The notes under the pieces were generated by a model, which saw only the letters and a list, made by a program, of their open reading frames with translations, searched no databases and had not been told where the DNA came from. Shown here one piece after another: positions 1-8,006 of a stretch of DNA of 64,000 nucleotides. This DNA is from Paraburkholderia graminis C4D1M. GTDB taxonomy: Bacteria > Pseudomonadota > Gammaproteobacteria > Burkholderiales > Burkholderiaceae. The position numbers and the translations under genes are program-made. Each line of letters starts with the position of its first letter. Positions within the stretch are counted from its first letter, which is position 1. The stretch covers positions 372,001 to 436,000 of the forward strand of contig NZ_ABLD01000003.1 of NCBI RefSeq assembly GCF_000172415.1, written 5' to 3'.

Positions 1-139
1 ACGGAAAATCCGCCGAAAAAGAGAGAAATCGGAAAGGGCAATCCGCCCATTATAAAATAAGCGTCTGACGCGATGGCGGCGCTCCTCGGCGGGCGCTTCG
101 CAGCGCTTTACCGCTTCCTCACTACCGACCGGCAATCTT
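1..139 (+). promoter_or_regulatory. Upstream region of gpmA
   Basis: This short leader precedes gpmA. A TATAAA element at 51-56 lies in an AT-richer patch and could be the -10 of a gpmA promoter. I see no convincing -35 hexamer at the right spacing, so this is a weak call. No coding frame is apparent here. Confidence 0.3.
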
Positions 140-886
140 ATGTACAAACTCGTTCTCATCCGCCACGGCGAATCGACGTGGAACAAGGAAAACCGCTTCA
201 CGGGCTGGGTCGACGTCGACCTCACTGAACAGGGCAACCGTGAAGCGCAGCAGGCGGGCGTGCTGCTGAAGGAAAACGGCTATACGTTCGACATCGCGTA
301 CACGTCGGTGCTCAAGCGCGCCGTTCGCACGCTGTGGCACGTGCAGGACCAGATGGATCAGATGTATATCCCCGTCGTCCATTCGTGGCGTCTGAACGAG
401 CGTCACTACGGCGCCCTGTCGGGTCTGAACAAGGCCGAAACCGCAGCCAAGTTCGGCGACGAACAGGTGCTGGTCTGGCGCCGCAGCTACGACACGCCGC
501 CGCCGGCGCTCGAGCCGACCGACGAGCGCGCGCCGTACAACGACCCGCGCTACGCGAAGGTGCCGCGCGAGCAACTGCCTCTCACCGAGTGTCTGAAAGA
601 CACGGTCGCGCGCGTGCTGCCGCTGTGGAACGAGTCGATCGCGCCGGCCATCAAGTCGGGCCGCAAGGTGCTGATCGCCGCGCACGGCAACTCGATCCGC
701 GCGCTGGTGAAGTACCTCGACAACATTTCGGACGACGACATCGTCGGGCTGAATATTCCGAACGGCGTGCCGCTCGTCTATGAACTCGATGAAAACCTGA
801 AGCCTATCAAGCACTACTATCTGGGCGACCAGGAAGCGATCGCGAAGGCGCAGGCGGCCGTCGCGAAGCAAGGCAAAGCCGGCTAA
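140..886 (+). CDS. gpmA: 2,3-bisphosphoglycerate-dependent phosphoglycerate mutase
   Basis: Interconverts 3- and 2-phosphoglycerate in glycolysis/gluconeogenesis in the cytosol. The 248-residue product has the usual dPGM length. The N-terminus carries the phosphohistidine motif RHGES (His9), followed by N-K-E-N-R-F-T-G-W. The second catalytic histidine is in AAHGNS at about residue 180. The C-terminal tail rich in Ala/Lys is typical of the family. The ATG at 140 opens directly on the conserved [12 protein letters not shown] start. A strong hairpin terminator follows 80 bp downstream, so it is probably a single-gene unit. Confidence 0.97.
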   Translation: MYKLVLIRHGESTWNKENRFTGWVDVDLTEQGNREAQQAGVLLKENGYTFDIAYTSVLKRAVRTLWHVQDQMDQMYIPVVHSWRLNERHYGALSGLNKAETAAKFGDEQVLVWRRSYDTPPPALEPTDERAPYNDPRYAKVPREQLPLTECLKDTVARVLPLWNESIAPAIKSGRKVLIAAHGNSIRALVKYLDNISDDDIVGLNIPNGVPLVYELDENLKPIKHYYLGDQEAIAKAQAAVAKQGKAG

Positions 887-965
887 GGTTGGCCGGCATG
901 GCGTGCTCATTGGCCGCCACTCTTTGTTAAAGAAGGTGACGAGAAACGCAGCAGCACGTCGCCAG

Positions 966-1017
966 CGGACCGCGCCGACCGGCAAGACGTACCGGTCAGC
1001 GCGGTCCGTTTGTTTTG
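966..1017 (+). terminator. Rho-independent terminator of gpmA
   Basis: A 17-bp stem (966-982 with 992-1008, one C/A mismatch) with a 9-nt loop is followed by a T-rich tract TTTGTTTTG. It lies 80 bp after the gpmA stop codon on the same strand. Confidence 0.85.
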
Positions 1018-1215
1018 AGCGCGCCATTCTGGCCGCCGTCTTCCGTTACGGCACATTACTTCGCAGCCGCGCGCACATTGCGCCGAACCCGGCACGCATC
1101 CCGCTGTCGAATCACGATTGCCTGCCCCGCGCCCTCTGTTGGCGGGTGTGCAGTTATACTTGTCCGTCCCCATCTCTATCGACGCTGCCACGCGCTTCCG
1201 ACCGCAACAGACTCT
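1018..1215 (+). promoter_or_regulatory. Leader of the S41 protease gene with candidate -10
   Basis: This is the rest of the 329-bp gap between gpmA and the protease gene. A TTATACTT string (-10-like TATACT at 1155-1160) sits 56 bp before the chosen start codon. No hexamer resembling -35 is seen at 16-18 bp spacing. No gene is apparent. Confidence 0.3.
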
Positions 1216-2793
1216 ATGCGAAAGAACCTGAAAAATATCGGCCTGATCGCCGCGGGCCTTGCTACCGGTGTATTTGCCACCCTGCAACTTTCCGCTTCGG
1301 CGCAGCAGCCCGCCAGCGCCGCCGCCGCGCCCTTGCCGCTGGACCAGCTCAGGCTCTTTGCCGAAGTGTTCGGTCAGATCAAGCACGAATACGTCGAACC
1401 CGTCGACGATAAAAAGCTCCTCACCGCCGCGATCAAGGGCATGGTGTCGAGCCTCGACCCGCATTCGTCCTACCTCGACAAGACCGATTACGAGGAACTG
1501 CAGGAGCAGACCAAAGGTCGCTTCGCGGGCCTCGGCATCGAAATCTCGTCGGAAGACGGCCTGATCAAGGTGATCTCGCCGATCGAAGACACGCCTGCGT
1601 TCCGCGCCGGCATTCGTCCGGGCGACCTGATCACGCGCATCAACGACAAGCCGGTGCGCGGCATGACGCTCGACCAGGCCGTCAAGCAGATGCGCGGCGA
1701 GCCGGGCACCAAGGTCACGCTCACCATCTTCCGCAAGACCGACGACCGCACGTTCCCGCTCACCGTGACGCGCGCCGTCATCAAGGTGCAGTCGGTGAAG
1801 ATGAAGATTCTTGCGCCGGGCTACGCGTACGTGCGTATCACGAGCTTCCAGGAACGCACCACGCCTGACCTCGCGGCGAAGCTGCAGGACATCGCGCGTC
1901 AGCAGCCGAACCTGAAGGGCCTCGTGCTCGACCTGCGCAACAACGGCGGCGGTCTGCTGCAAAGCGCGGTCGGCGTCGCCGGCGCGTTCCTGCCGCCGAA
2001 CTCCGTCGTGGTGTCCACCAACGGGCAGATTCCCGATTCGAAGCAGGTTTATCGCGACACTTACGACAACTACCGTCTGCAATCTTTCGACAGCGATCCG
2101 CTGAAGGACGAAGCGCCGATCTTCAAGACGGTGCCGATGGTCGTGCTGACCAACGCGTATTCGGCGTCGGCGTCGGAGATCGTCGCGGGTGCGTTGCAGG
2201 ATCAGCATCGCGCGTTGATCGTCGGCAAGACGACCTTTGGCAAGGGCTCGGTGCAGACCGTGCGCCCCATGACCGCCGACACCGCATTGCGTCTGACCAC
2301 GGCGTATTACTACACGCCGAGCGGCCGCTCGATCCAGAACAAGGGCATCCGTCCTGACATCGCGGTCGATCAATACGCGGAAGGCGATCCGGACGACGCA
2401 CTCGTCACGCGCGAAGTCGACTACTCGAACCACCTCGCCAACACGCAAGATCCGAACGAGAAGAAGGAAGCCGAGAAGCGCGAGCAGGATCGCATGGACC
2501 AGTTGCGTCAGCTCGAAGAGCAGAACGATAAGAAGACGCCGGAACAGCGTCAGAAAGATCGTGAGCGCAAGCCGGTCGAATTCGGTTCCGCCGACGACTT
2601 CATGCTGACGCAGGCGCTGAACAAGCTCGAAGGCAAGCCGGTGCAGGAGTCGAAGTCGGTGACCGAACGGCGTCTCGCGCAGAACAAGCCGGCTACGTCG
2701 GCGTCCGCGCCGGTTGCTGTGAAGCCGACTCAACCGGTGCCCGGCGCGTCGGGTCCGGCTCCGGCGTCGGCTCCGGCCACGCAAGGCAAGTAG
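1216..2793 (+). CDS. S41-family C-terminal processing peptidase (CtpA-type)
   Basis: Periplasmic serine protease that trims or degrades envelope proteins from their C-termini. From the chosen ATG at 1216 the product is 525 aa. It starts with a basic/hydrophobic signal (MRKNLKNIGLIAAGLATGVFATLQLSA region), then the S41 N-terminal helices (DPHSSYLD), a PDZ domain (about residues 90-170), and the protease core. The nucleophile Ser lies in S-A-S-A-S-E-I-V-A-G-A-L and the general-base Lys in G-K-T-T-F-G-K-G. The C-terminus is a long charged, then Ala/Pro-rich tail. The open frame extends upstream to 1015, but that stretch has no coding character and would bury the signal peptide. Confidence 0.94.
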   Translation: MRKNLKNIGLIAAGLATGVFATLQLSASAQQPASAAAAPLPLDQLRLFAEVFGQIKHEYVEPVDDKKLLTAAIKGMVSSLDPHSSYLDKTDYEELQEQTKGRFAGLGIEISSEDGLIKVISPIEDTPAFRAGIRPGDLITRINDKPVRGMTLDQAVKQMRGEPGTKVTLTIFRKTDDRTFPLTVTRAVIKVQSVKMKILAPGYAYVRITSFQERTTPDLAAKLQDIARQQPNLKGLVLDLRNNGGGLLQSAVGVAGAFLPPNSVVVSTNGQIPDSKQVYRDTYDNYRLQSFDSDPLKDEAPIFKTVPMVVLTNAYSASASEIVAGALQDQHRALIVGKTTFGKGSVQTVRPMTADTALRLTTAYYYTPSGRSIQNKGIRPDIAVDQYAEGDPDDALVTREVDYSNHLANTQDPNEKKEAEKREQDRMDQLRQLEEQNDKKTPEQRQKDRERKPVEFGSADDFMLTQALNKLEGKPVQESKSVTERRLAQNKPATSASAPVAVKPTQPVPGASGPAPASAPATQGK

Positions 2794-2856
2794 TCGCGCA
2801 AGCAACCTCACGTGTCTTCGCGGTCAATGCGCCGCGAAGACACGCCGGCTCCCGCC

Positions 2857-3615
2857 ATGAACGACGATCAACTCCTTCGCTATTCCCGCCACATTCTCGT
2901 CGACGAAATCGGCATCGAGGCGCAGCAGCGTTTTCTCGACGCGCACGCGATCATCGTCGGCGCGGGCGGGCTGGGTTCGCCTGCCGCGATGTACCTCGCG
3001 GCGGCGGGCGTCGGACGTTTGACGCTGGTCGATGCCGATACGGTCGACCTCACCAATCTGCAACGGCAGATCCTGCATGTGAGCGCGTCGGTCGGACGCA
3101 AGAAGGTCGAGTCCGGCCGCGACACGCTCGCGCAGATCAATCCCGAAGTGCATGTGAACGCGGTCGCCGAACGCGTCGACGATGCGTGGCTCGATCGGCA
3201 AGTGCCGGGCGCCACGGTCGTGCTCGATTGCACGGACAACTTCGCGACCCGCCATGCGATCAATCGCGCCTGCGTGAAGCACGGCGTGCCGCTCGTGTCG
3301 GGCGCGGCGTTGCGCTTCGACGGCCAGATCAGCACATTCGATTTCCGCGACGAAGCATCGCCGTGTTACGCGTGCGTGTTCCCCGAAGACCAGCCGTTCG
3401 AAGAAGTTGCGTGTTCCACGATGGGCGTGTTTGCGCCTACGGTCGGCATCATCGGCTCGATGCAGGCGGCCGAAGCGCTGAAGGTGATCGGCGGAATCGG
3501 AACGTCGCTCGCCGGGCGGCTGACCATGCTCGATTCGCTGCGAATGGAATGGACCACGATGCGCATTGCGCGCCAGCCGGACTGCCCCGTCTGCGGAAAA
3601 CGCCACGGCCACTGA
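2857..3615 (+). CDS. moeB: MoeB/ThiF-family adenylyltransferase (HesA/MoeB/ThiF)
   Basis: E1-like enzyme that adenylates the C-terminal Gly of a sulfur-carrier protein (MoaD or ThiS) for molybdopterin or thiamine synthesis. At 252 aa the length fits MoeB. It has the nucleotide-binding GAGGLGSP loop near residue 38, D-x-D-x-V-D-L-T-N-L-Q-R-Q, and zinc-type cysteine pairs (CYAC and the C-terminal CPVC). No rhodanese domain is present. The ATG at 2857 matches the usual N-terminus (N-D-D-Q-L-L-R-Y-S-R-H); a GTG at 2812 would add 15 residues. No carrier-protein gene is adjacent, so MoeB and ThiF cannot be separated by context. Confidence 0.88.
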   Translation: MNDDQLLRYSRHILVDEIGIEAQQRFLDAHAIIVGAGGLGSPAAMYLAAAGVGRLTLVDADTVDLTNLQRQILHVSASVGRKKVESGRDTLAQINPEVHVNAVAERVDDAWLDRQVPGATVVLDCTDNFATRHAINRACVKHGVPLVSGAALRFDGQISTFDFRDEASPCYACVFPEDQPFEEVACSTMGVFAPTVGIIGSMQAAEALKVIGGIGTSLAGRLTMLDSLRMEWTTMRIARQPDCPVCGKRHGH

Positions 3616-3652
3616 GCACGAGCACGAGCGGGACCGCGAGGTAAGCCACAAC

Positions 3653-3682
3653 GACAAACGCCGCACATGTGCGGCGTTTGTC
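3653..3682. terminator. Bidirectional terminator between moeB-like gene and ptsI
   Basis: A 30-bp perfect palindrome is centred on ACATGT, with AAACG/CGTTT flanks. It lies between the convergent ends of the MoeB-like gene and ptsI and can serve both strands. Confidence 0.85.
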
Positions 3683-3708
3683 ATTCACGCGTGTGTGTGA
3701 TCAATCAA

Positions 3709-5457
3709 TCAGGCTTGCGCGACCCGCTTCAGCGCAGCCTGCACCTCTTCCGGTTCAAACGATGCAAGCACATCGGCCACCGGCTTCTCCAGCGTCTTCA
3801 GATGCGAGCGCAACACTTCCTGCTTGACCTCGAGCAACTGGCTCGGATGCATCGAAAACTCGGTGAGCCCCATGCCGAGCAATAGACGCGTCAACGTCGG
3901 ATCGCCCGCCATCTCACCGCAGACCGACACAGGCACGCCCGCCCGCTTCGCCTCGCGCAACGTGAACGCGATCAGATGCAGCACCGCCGGATGCAGCGGG
4001 TCGTACAGATGCGCGACGGAATTGTCCGCGCGGTCGATAGCGAGCGTGTACTGGATCAGATCGTTGGTGCCGATCGACAGGAAATCGAGCCGCTTCAGAA
4101 AGAGCGGCAGCGCAATCGCGGCGGCCGGAATCTCGATCATCGCGCCGACTTGCACGTTCGGGTTGTACGCGATCCCCGCGTCGTCAAGTTGACGCTTCGC
4201 TTCGCGAATCAGGTCGAGCGTCTGATCGATCTCCTGCGCATGCGCGAGCATGGGCACCAGAATCTTCACCGTGCCGAACGCCGATGCACGCAGAATCGCG
4301 CGCAATTGCGTGAGGAACATTTGCGGCTCGGACAGGCTCCAGCGAATCGCCCTAAGCCCGAGCGCCGGGTTGGGCGCGGTCTCGTAGCCGTCGCCGCCGC
4401 CCATCGAATCGAGCGGCTTGTCGGCGCCCACGTCGATCGTGCGAATCGTGACGGGCAGCCCGTTCATCAACTCGACCGCGCGCCGGTAGGCTTCGAACTG
4501 CTCCTCCTCCTCGGGCATGCGGTCTTTGTGATTCATGAACAGGAACTCGGTGCGGAACAGGCCGACGCCGGTCGCGCCCGCATCGAGCGCGGCGCGCGCG
4601 TCGTCCGGCAACTCGATGTTCGCGCACAGTTCGATGCGCGTGCCGCACAGCGTTTGCGTCGGCGAAAATTTGAGGCGCTGCAGCTTGCGTTGCTCGAGCG
4701 CCTTTTCGCTTTGCCGGTACGAGTACTCCTCCAGCACGATCGGCGCGGGATCGACGATCACAATGCCATGATCGCCGTCGACGATAATCAGGTCGTCCTG
4801 ACGAATCAGCGCGCTCGCGTGCTGCACGCCGACCGCGGCAGGAATGCCAAGGCTGCGCGCGACGATCGCCGTATGCGACGTGCGGCCGCCGAGATCGGTG
4901 ACGAAGCCCTGAAACGTTTGCGTTTTGAACTGCATCATGTCGGCCGGCGCGATGTCGTGCGCGACCACGATCATCTCGCTGCAGGCGCCGTGCACGCCGT
5001 CCACGAGTGTAGCCGACGCACCCGCCAGCGCCTTCAGCACGCGCTCCACCACTTGCTCGATATCGGCTTTGCGCTCGCGCAGATATTCGTCTTCGATGTC
5101 GTCGAAATGACGCGACAGCCGTTCGAGCTGCTCGGTCAGCGCCCACTCCACGTTGTAGCGGCGCGTGCGAATGAGGTCGATGGTTTCCTGAACGAGCATT
5201 GCATCGTTCAGGATCATTGAATGAACGTTGATGAACGCGCCCATTTCGCTAGGCGCGTCTGCGGCAAGGTCGGCGCGCAACGCGTCGAGCTCGACATGCA
5301 CGCATTGCTGGGCCGTGCGAAAGCGCTCGACCTCGCTCTCGATCTGCGCGGGTTCGATCAGATAGTGGTCTACGTCAAGTGCAGCCGGGGCGATCAGGTA
5401 GGCCCGCCCGATGGCGATACCGCGTGACACGGGAATTCCATGCAGCGTGAACGACAC
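3709..5457 (-). CDS. ptsI: PTS enzyme I (phosphoenolpyruvate-protein phosphotransferase)
   Basis: Transfers phosphate from PEP to HPr in the cytosol. The product is 582 aa, normal for EI. It has the N-terminal HPr-binding domain, the phosphohistidine in GGRTSHTAI (about His195), and the C-terminal PEP-binding TIM barrel with LFRTEFLFM and the catalytic Cys in SVCGEMAGDP. The frame opens at a GTG at 5463, but the GTG at 5457 is preceded by a full AGGAGG (5468-5463) with 5-nt spacing, so I choose 5457. A TATAAT (5528-5523) and a terminator between ptsH and ptsI indicate separate transcription. No sugar-specific IIB/IIC genes are nearby. Confidence 0.95.
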   Translation of the reverse strand: MSFTLHGIPVSRGIAIGRAYLIAPAALDVDHYLIEPAQIESEVERFRTAQQCVHVELDALRADLAADAPSEMGAFINVHSMILNDAMLVQETIDLIRTRRYNVEWALTEQLERLSRHFDDIEDEYLRERKADIEQVVERVLKALAGASATLVDGVHGACSEMIVVAHDIAPADMMQFKTQTFQGFVTDLGGRTSHTAIVARSLGIPAAVGVQHASALIRQDDLIIVDGDHGIVIVDPAPIVLEEYSYRQSEKALEQRKLQRLKFSPTQTLCGTRIELCANIELPDDARAALDAGATGVGLFRTEFLFMNHKDRMPEEEEQFEAYRRAVELMNGLPVTIRTIDVGADKPLDSMGGGDGYETAPNPALGLRAIRWSLSEPQMFLTQLRAILRASAFGTVKILVPMLAHAQEIDQTLDLIREAKRQLDDAGIAYNPNVQVGAMIEIPAAAIALPLFLKRLDFLSIGTNDLIQYTLAIDRADNSVAHLYDPLHPAVLHLIAFTLREAKRAGVPVSVCGEMAGDPTLTRLLLGMGLTEFSMHPSQLLEVKQEVLRSHLKTLEKPVADVLASFEPEEVQAALKRVAQA

Positions 5458-5515
5458 GCGCACCTCCTCTAGTTGTGTGATGCCGCGGCAAACCGCTGCA
5501 ATGCTCTCAGACTCT

Positions 5516-5528
5516 CGTCGTCATTATA
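5516..5528 (-). promoter_or_regulatory. Candidate ptsI promoter (-10 TATAAT)
   Basis: A perfect -10 hexamer TATAAT on the minus strand at 5528-5523 lies about 60 bp upstream of the ptsI start. It lies downstream of the ptsH terminator at 5646-5679, as expected for an independent ptsI promoter. The -35 region is not recognisable. Confidence 0.45.
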
Positions 5529-5645
5529 AATTCCGCGCCGCCGCAGACGTACGCGAATGCTGTGTGCAGTGCAGCACGAAAGCGCGTAGTAAGAGCGAGG
5601 CACAACGGCCGCGTATTCACGCATGTCCGCATATTGTCGCGCGCT

Positions 5646-5679
5646 AAAAAAAACGCCGCGGAGCGATAGCCGCGGCGTT
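5646..5679 (-). terminator. Intrinsic terminator after ptsH
   Basis: On the minus strand a perfect 10-bp GC-rich stem (5679-5670 with 5661-5652, 8-nt loop) runs into eight T residues (5653-5646). It lies 30 bp past the ptsH stop codon and upstream of ptsI. Confidence 0.9.
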
Positions 5680-5708
5680 CTTCTACATTGCACTGTCGAT
5701 TCGCCAGC

Positions 5709-5978
5709 TCACTGGCCTTCGCCGAATTTATCCGCGATCAGTTTCAACAATGCGTCCATGGCTTCTTTTTCGTCGGCGCCTTCGGTTTCGATCAGCACCG
5801 TGCTGCCGATGCCCGCAGCAAGCATCATCACGCCCATGATGCTTTTCGCATTGATGCGGCGGCCGTTGCGGCTCATCCAGATTTCCGACTGATAGTTGCC
5901 TGCGAGTTGCGTCAACTTGGCCGACGCGCGCGCGTGCAGCCCCAGCTTGTTCACGATAGTCGTTTCCTGTTGCAGCAT
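5709..5978 (-). CDS. ptsH: HPr phosphocarrier protein
   Basis: Small PTS phosphocarrier between enzyme I and EIIA. The product is 89 aa. The active-site His15 is in L-G-L-H-A-R-A-S, and the regulatory Ser46 lies in N-A-K-S-I-M-G-V, the site used by HPr kinase/phosphorylase where that enzyme exists. The gene follows the EIIA-Man gene on the same strand (97 bp apart) and ends in a strong terminator before ptsI. Its partners suggest a regulatory rather than sugar-importing role. Confidence 0.95.
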   Translation of the reverse strand: MLQQETTIVNKLGLHARASAKLTQLAGNYQSEIWMSRNGRRINAKSIMGVMMLAAGIGSTVLIETEGADEKEAMDALLKLIADKFGEGQ

Positions 5979-6075
5979 GTGTTGGTCCGAAGCGCGGGTA
6001 AGTGTTGTTGTGAAAAGTAGAACGGCGAATCAGGGTGTACTGCAAAGGTTGCACTGCAAGCTGCGCTGCGAACGA

Positions 6076-6564
6076 CTATAAACCGGCCGGCCCGGTCTTC
6101 TGTGCGAGGTCCGCATCGGCCGGCAACGCGGGCAGACAGTCGGCGGTGACAGCCGCGGCCTCGGCGGGCGCGGGTGCTGCCGGGCCGATCGCGTGAATGC
6201 CCTTGGTCGCGCCGGCGAGCGCTTTGTCTACCAGCGTGTCGAGCGGCGTCGCGCGATAACAGACCGCGCGCACGAGCATCGGCAGATTGACGCCGCACAG
6301 CACGCGCACGTCGGGCACGGAAGCCAGCCGCCCGGCGATATTCGCGGGCGTGGCGCCGAACATGTCGGTGAGCACGAGCGCGCCGTTCTCTTCTTTGAGG
6401 CGCGCAATCTCGGACTCGGCGAAGGAAACCATTTGCGCGGGATCGCAGTCGGGCGATACGTCCATCACGCCGATGCGAGCCGGCAAACCGCCGTAAATAT
6501 GCGAAATACAGTCGCGCAACGCGGTGGCGAACGGTGCGTGCGCAATGATCAGAATGCCTGCCAT
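6076..6564 (-). CDS. PTS EIIA component, mannose family
   Basis: Accepts phosphate from HPr. The product is 162 aa and opens with AGILIIAHAPFA, placing the phosphorylatable His at residue 9. The core of about 130 residues matches EIIA-Man, including L-T-D-M-F-G-A-T-P-A-N. It is followed by an Ala/Pro-rich tail (about residues 130-162) of low complexity. No EIIB, EIIC or EIID genes accompany it, so it most likely signals to other proteins; this incomplete PTS is a known betaproteobacterial arrangement. Upstream at 6800-6795 is a TACAAT that may be its -10. Confidence 0.9.
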   Translation of the reverse strand: MAGILIIAHAPFATALRDCISHIYGGLPARIGVMDVSPDCDPAQMVSFAESEIARLKEENGALVLTDMFGATPANIAGRLASVPDVRVLCGVNLPMLVRAVCYRATPLDTLVDKALAGATKGIHAIGPAAPAPAEAAAVTADCLPALPADADLAQKTGPAGL

Positions 6565-6904
6565 GTCAGCCTACTGCAAAAAGACGGCCCCAAACGTGGA
6601 TCGGAACGCTGTCCGAAACGCTCGCGCCCTCGGCCGGCCGTTGGCCATGAGAGCCGGAAATACGCCTTTCGCGAACAGAACCTCGAATGCGACGCCGCAG
6701 CGGCGCCCACCGAACCTGCCCGTTTCAAGGCTCCGCCGTGCATGCGATGACTCCTTGCGGAGCGTATCGCTACAAATCGACGCGAAGAGCGGGCATTGTA
6801 GCAGGCCCGTTTTTCGGGCCCGCGCCGCCGTTCCGCCCGCAGCGGACATGATGCTGATCCTGTCTGTCAGTTTGGGGGCCGCCGCCCAGTTTCAAGACGG
6901 CCGC
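6565..6904. other. Intergenic region between gshB and EIIA-Man
   Basis: This 340-bp gap has no convincing gene. It holds a perfect hairpin GGCCCG-T5-CGGGCC (6804-6820) without a clear T-run on the minus strand, which may end gshB transcription. Right beside it, TACAAT on the minus strand (6800-6795) is a candidate -10 for the EIIA/ptsH unit. Overlapping open frames here on both strands look like shadows. Confidence 0.4.
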
Positions 6905-7861
6905 TCAGCCCGCCGCGCGCTCCAGCGCGTCGACGAACATGGCGGCGACGTCAAAGCCCGTCTGATCCATGATCTCGCGGAAGCACGTCGGGCTCGTCAC
7001 GTTCACTTCGGTCAGCCAGTCGCCAATGGCGTCCAACCCCACCAGCAGCAGACCGCGTGCCGCCAGCACGGGTGCGAGCGTATCGGCGATCTTGCGGTCA
7101 TGGTCGGTCAGCGGACGCGCCACGCCCAAACCGCCCGCGGCCAGATTGCCGCGCACCTCGTTGCCTTGTGGAATCCGCGCGAGCGAATACGGCACAGCTT
7201 CGCCGCCGATCAGCAGAATGCGCTTGTCGCCGTCCTTGATTTCGGGGATGAACTTTTGCGCCATCACTGAGCGCGCGCCGTCGTGGCTCAGCATTTCGAC
7301 GATCGAGCCCAGGTTCATGCCGTCCGGCTTCACGCGGAATACGCCCATGCCGCCCATGCCGTCGAGCGGCTTCAGAATCACGTCGCCATGCTGCTCGTGA
7401 AACGCCCTGAGTCGCGCCGGATCGCGCGTGACCAGCGTGGGCGCGACGAATTCAGCGAACTCGCCGATAGCGAGCTTTTCCGAATGATCGCGAATCGCCT
7501 GCGGCTTGTTGAAGATACGTGCGCCCGCGCGCTCGGCCAGTTCGAGCAGCCACGTGGACGTCACGTATTCCATGTCGAACGGCGGGTCCTTGCGCATGAC
7601 GACCGCGCTGAAGTCCTTCAGCGAGCGCGGCGCGGCGGCGTCTGCCGCATACCATTCGTCGCGGTGCAAATCGGTCACGTCGCCCGTGATCGCAAAACGC
7701 TGCACGTTGGCTTCGACGTCGCCGCCCGTCCACGCGAGATGCTTCGGCTCGCAGAAGTACAGCGTATGGCCGCGGCGCGCGGCCTCGGCCATCATCGCGT
7801 AAGTGGAGTCCTTGTAGATCTTGAACTGCGTGAGCGGATCGGCGATGAAAAGAATGTCCAT
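6905..7861 (-). CDS. gshB: Glutathione synthetase
   Basis: ATP-dependent ligation of gamma-glutamylcysteine with glycine, the second step of glutathione synthesis. The product is 318 aa, the usual proteobacterial length. It begins with DILFIADPL and the prokaryotic GSH-synthetase N domain. The ATP-grasp domain shows K-P-L-D-G-M-G-G-M-G-V-F near residue 165, and N-V-T-S-P-T is near the end. The frame is open for 11 more codons upstream, but the ATG at 7861 gives the conserved start. It lies 145 bp downstream of gshA on the same strand. Confidence 0.96.
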   Translation of the reverse strand: MDILFIADPLTQFKIYKDSTYAMMAEAARRGHTLYFCEPKHLAWTGGDVEANVQRFAITGDVTDLHRDEWYAADAAAPRSLKDFSAVVMRKDPPFDMEYVTSTWLLELAERAGARIFNKPQAIRDHSEKLAIGEFAEFVAPTLVTRDPARLRAFHEQHGDVILKPLDGMGGMGVFRVKPDGMNLGSIVEMLSHDGARSVMAQKFIPEIKDGDKRILLIGGEAVPYSLARIPQGNEVRGNLAAGGLGVARPLTDHDRKIADTLAPVLAARGLLLVGLDAIGDWLTEVNVTSPTCFREIMDQTGFDVAAMFVDALERAAG

Positions 7862-8006
7862 GAAGGTCCCGTTGCGCCCTGGAGGGCCTGGCATTGATCG
7901 TGAATCGAGCGTGTATTACGCGTGAATGCGGCGTGAACATCGTCGATGAAAACGGCGCGGGGCGGCCTACGCGCTGCCCGCGCCCGGCAATCTCACACGG
8001 CTGCGT

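Noticed and set aside
907-2811. Open frame of 634 codons on the minus strand
   Set aside because: Antisense to the S41 protease gene, Arg/Leu-rich, no recognised motif; a GC shadow.
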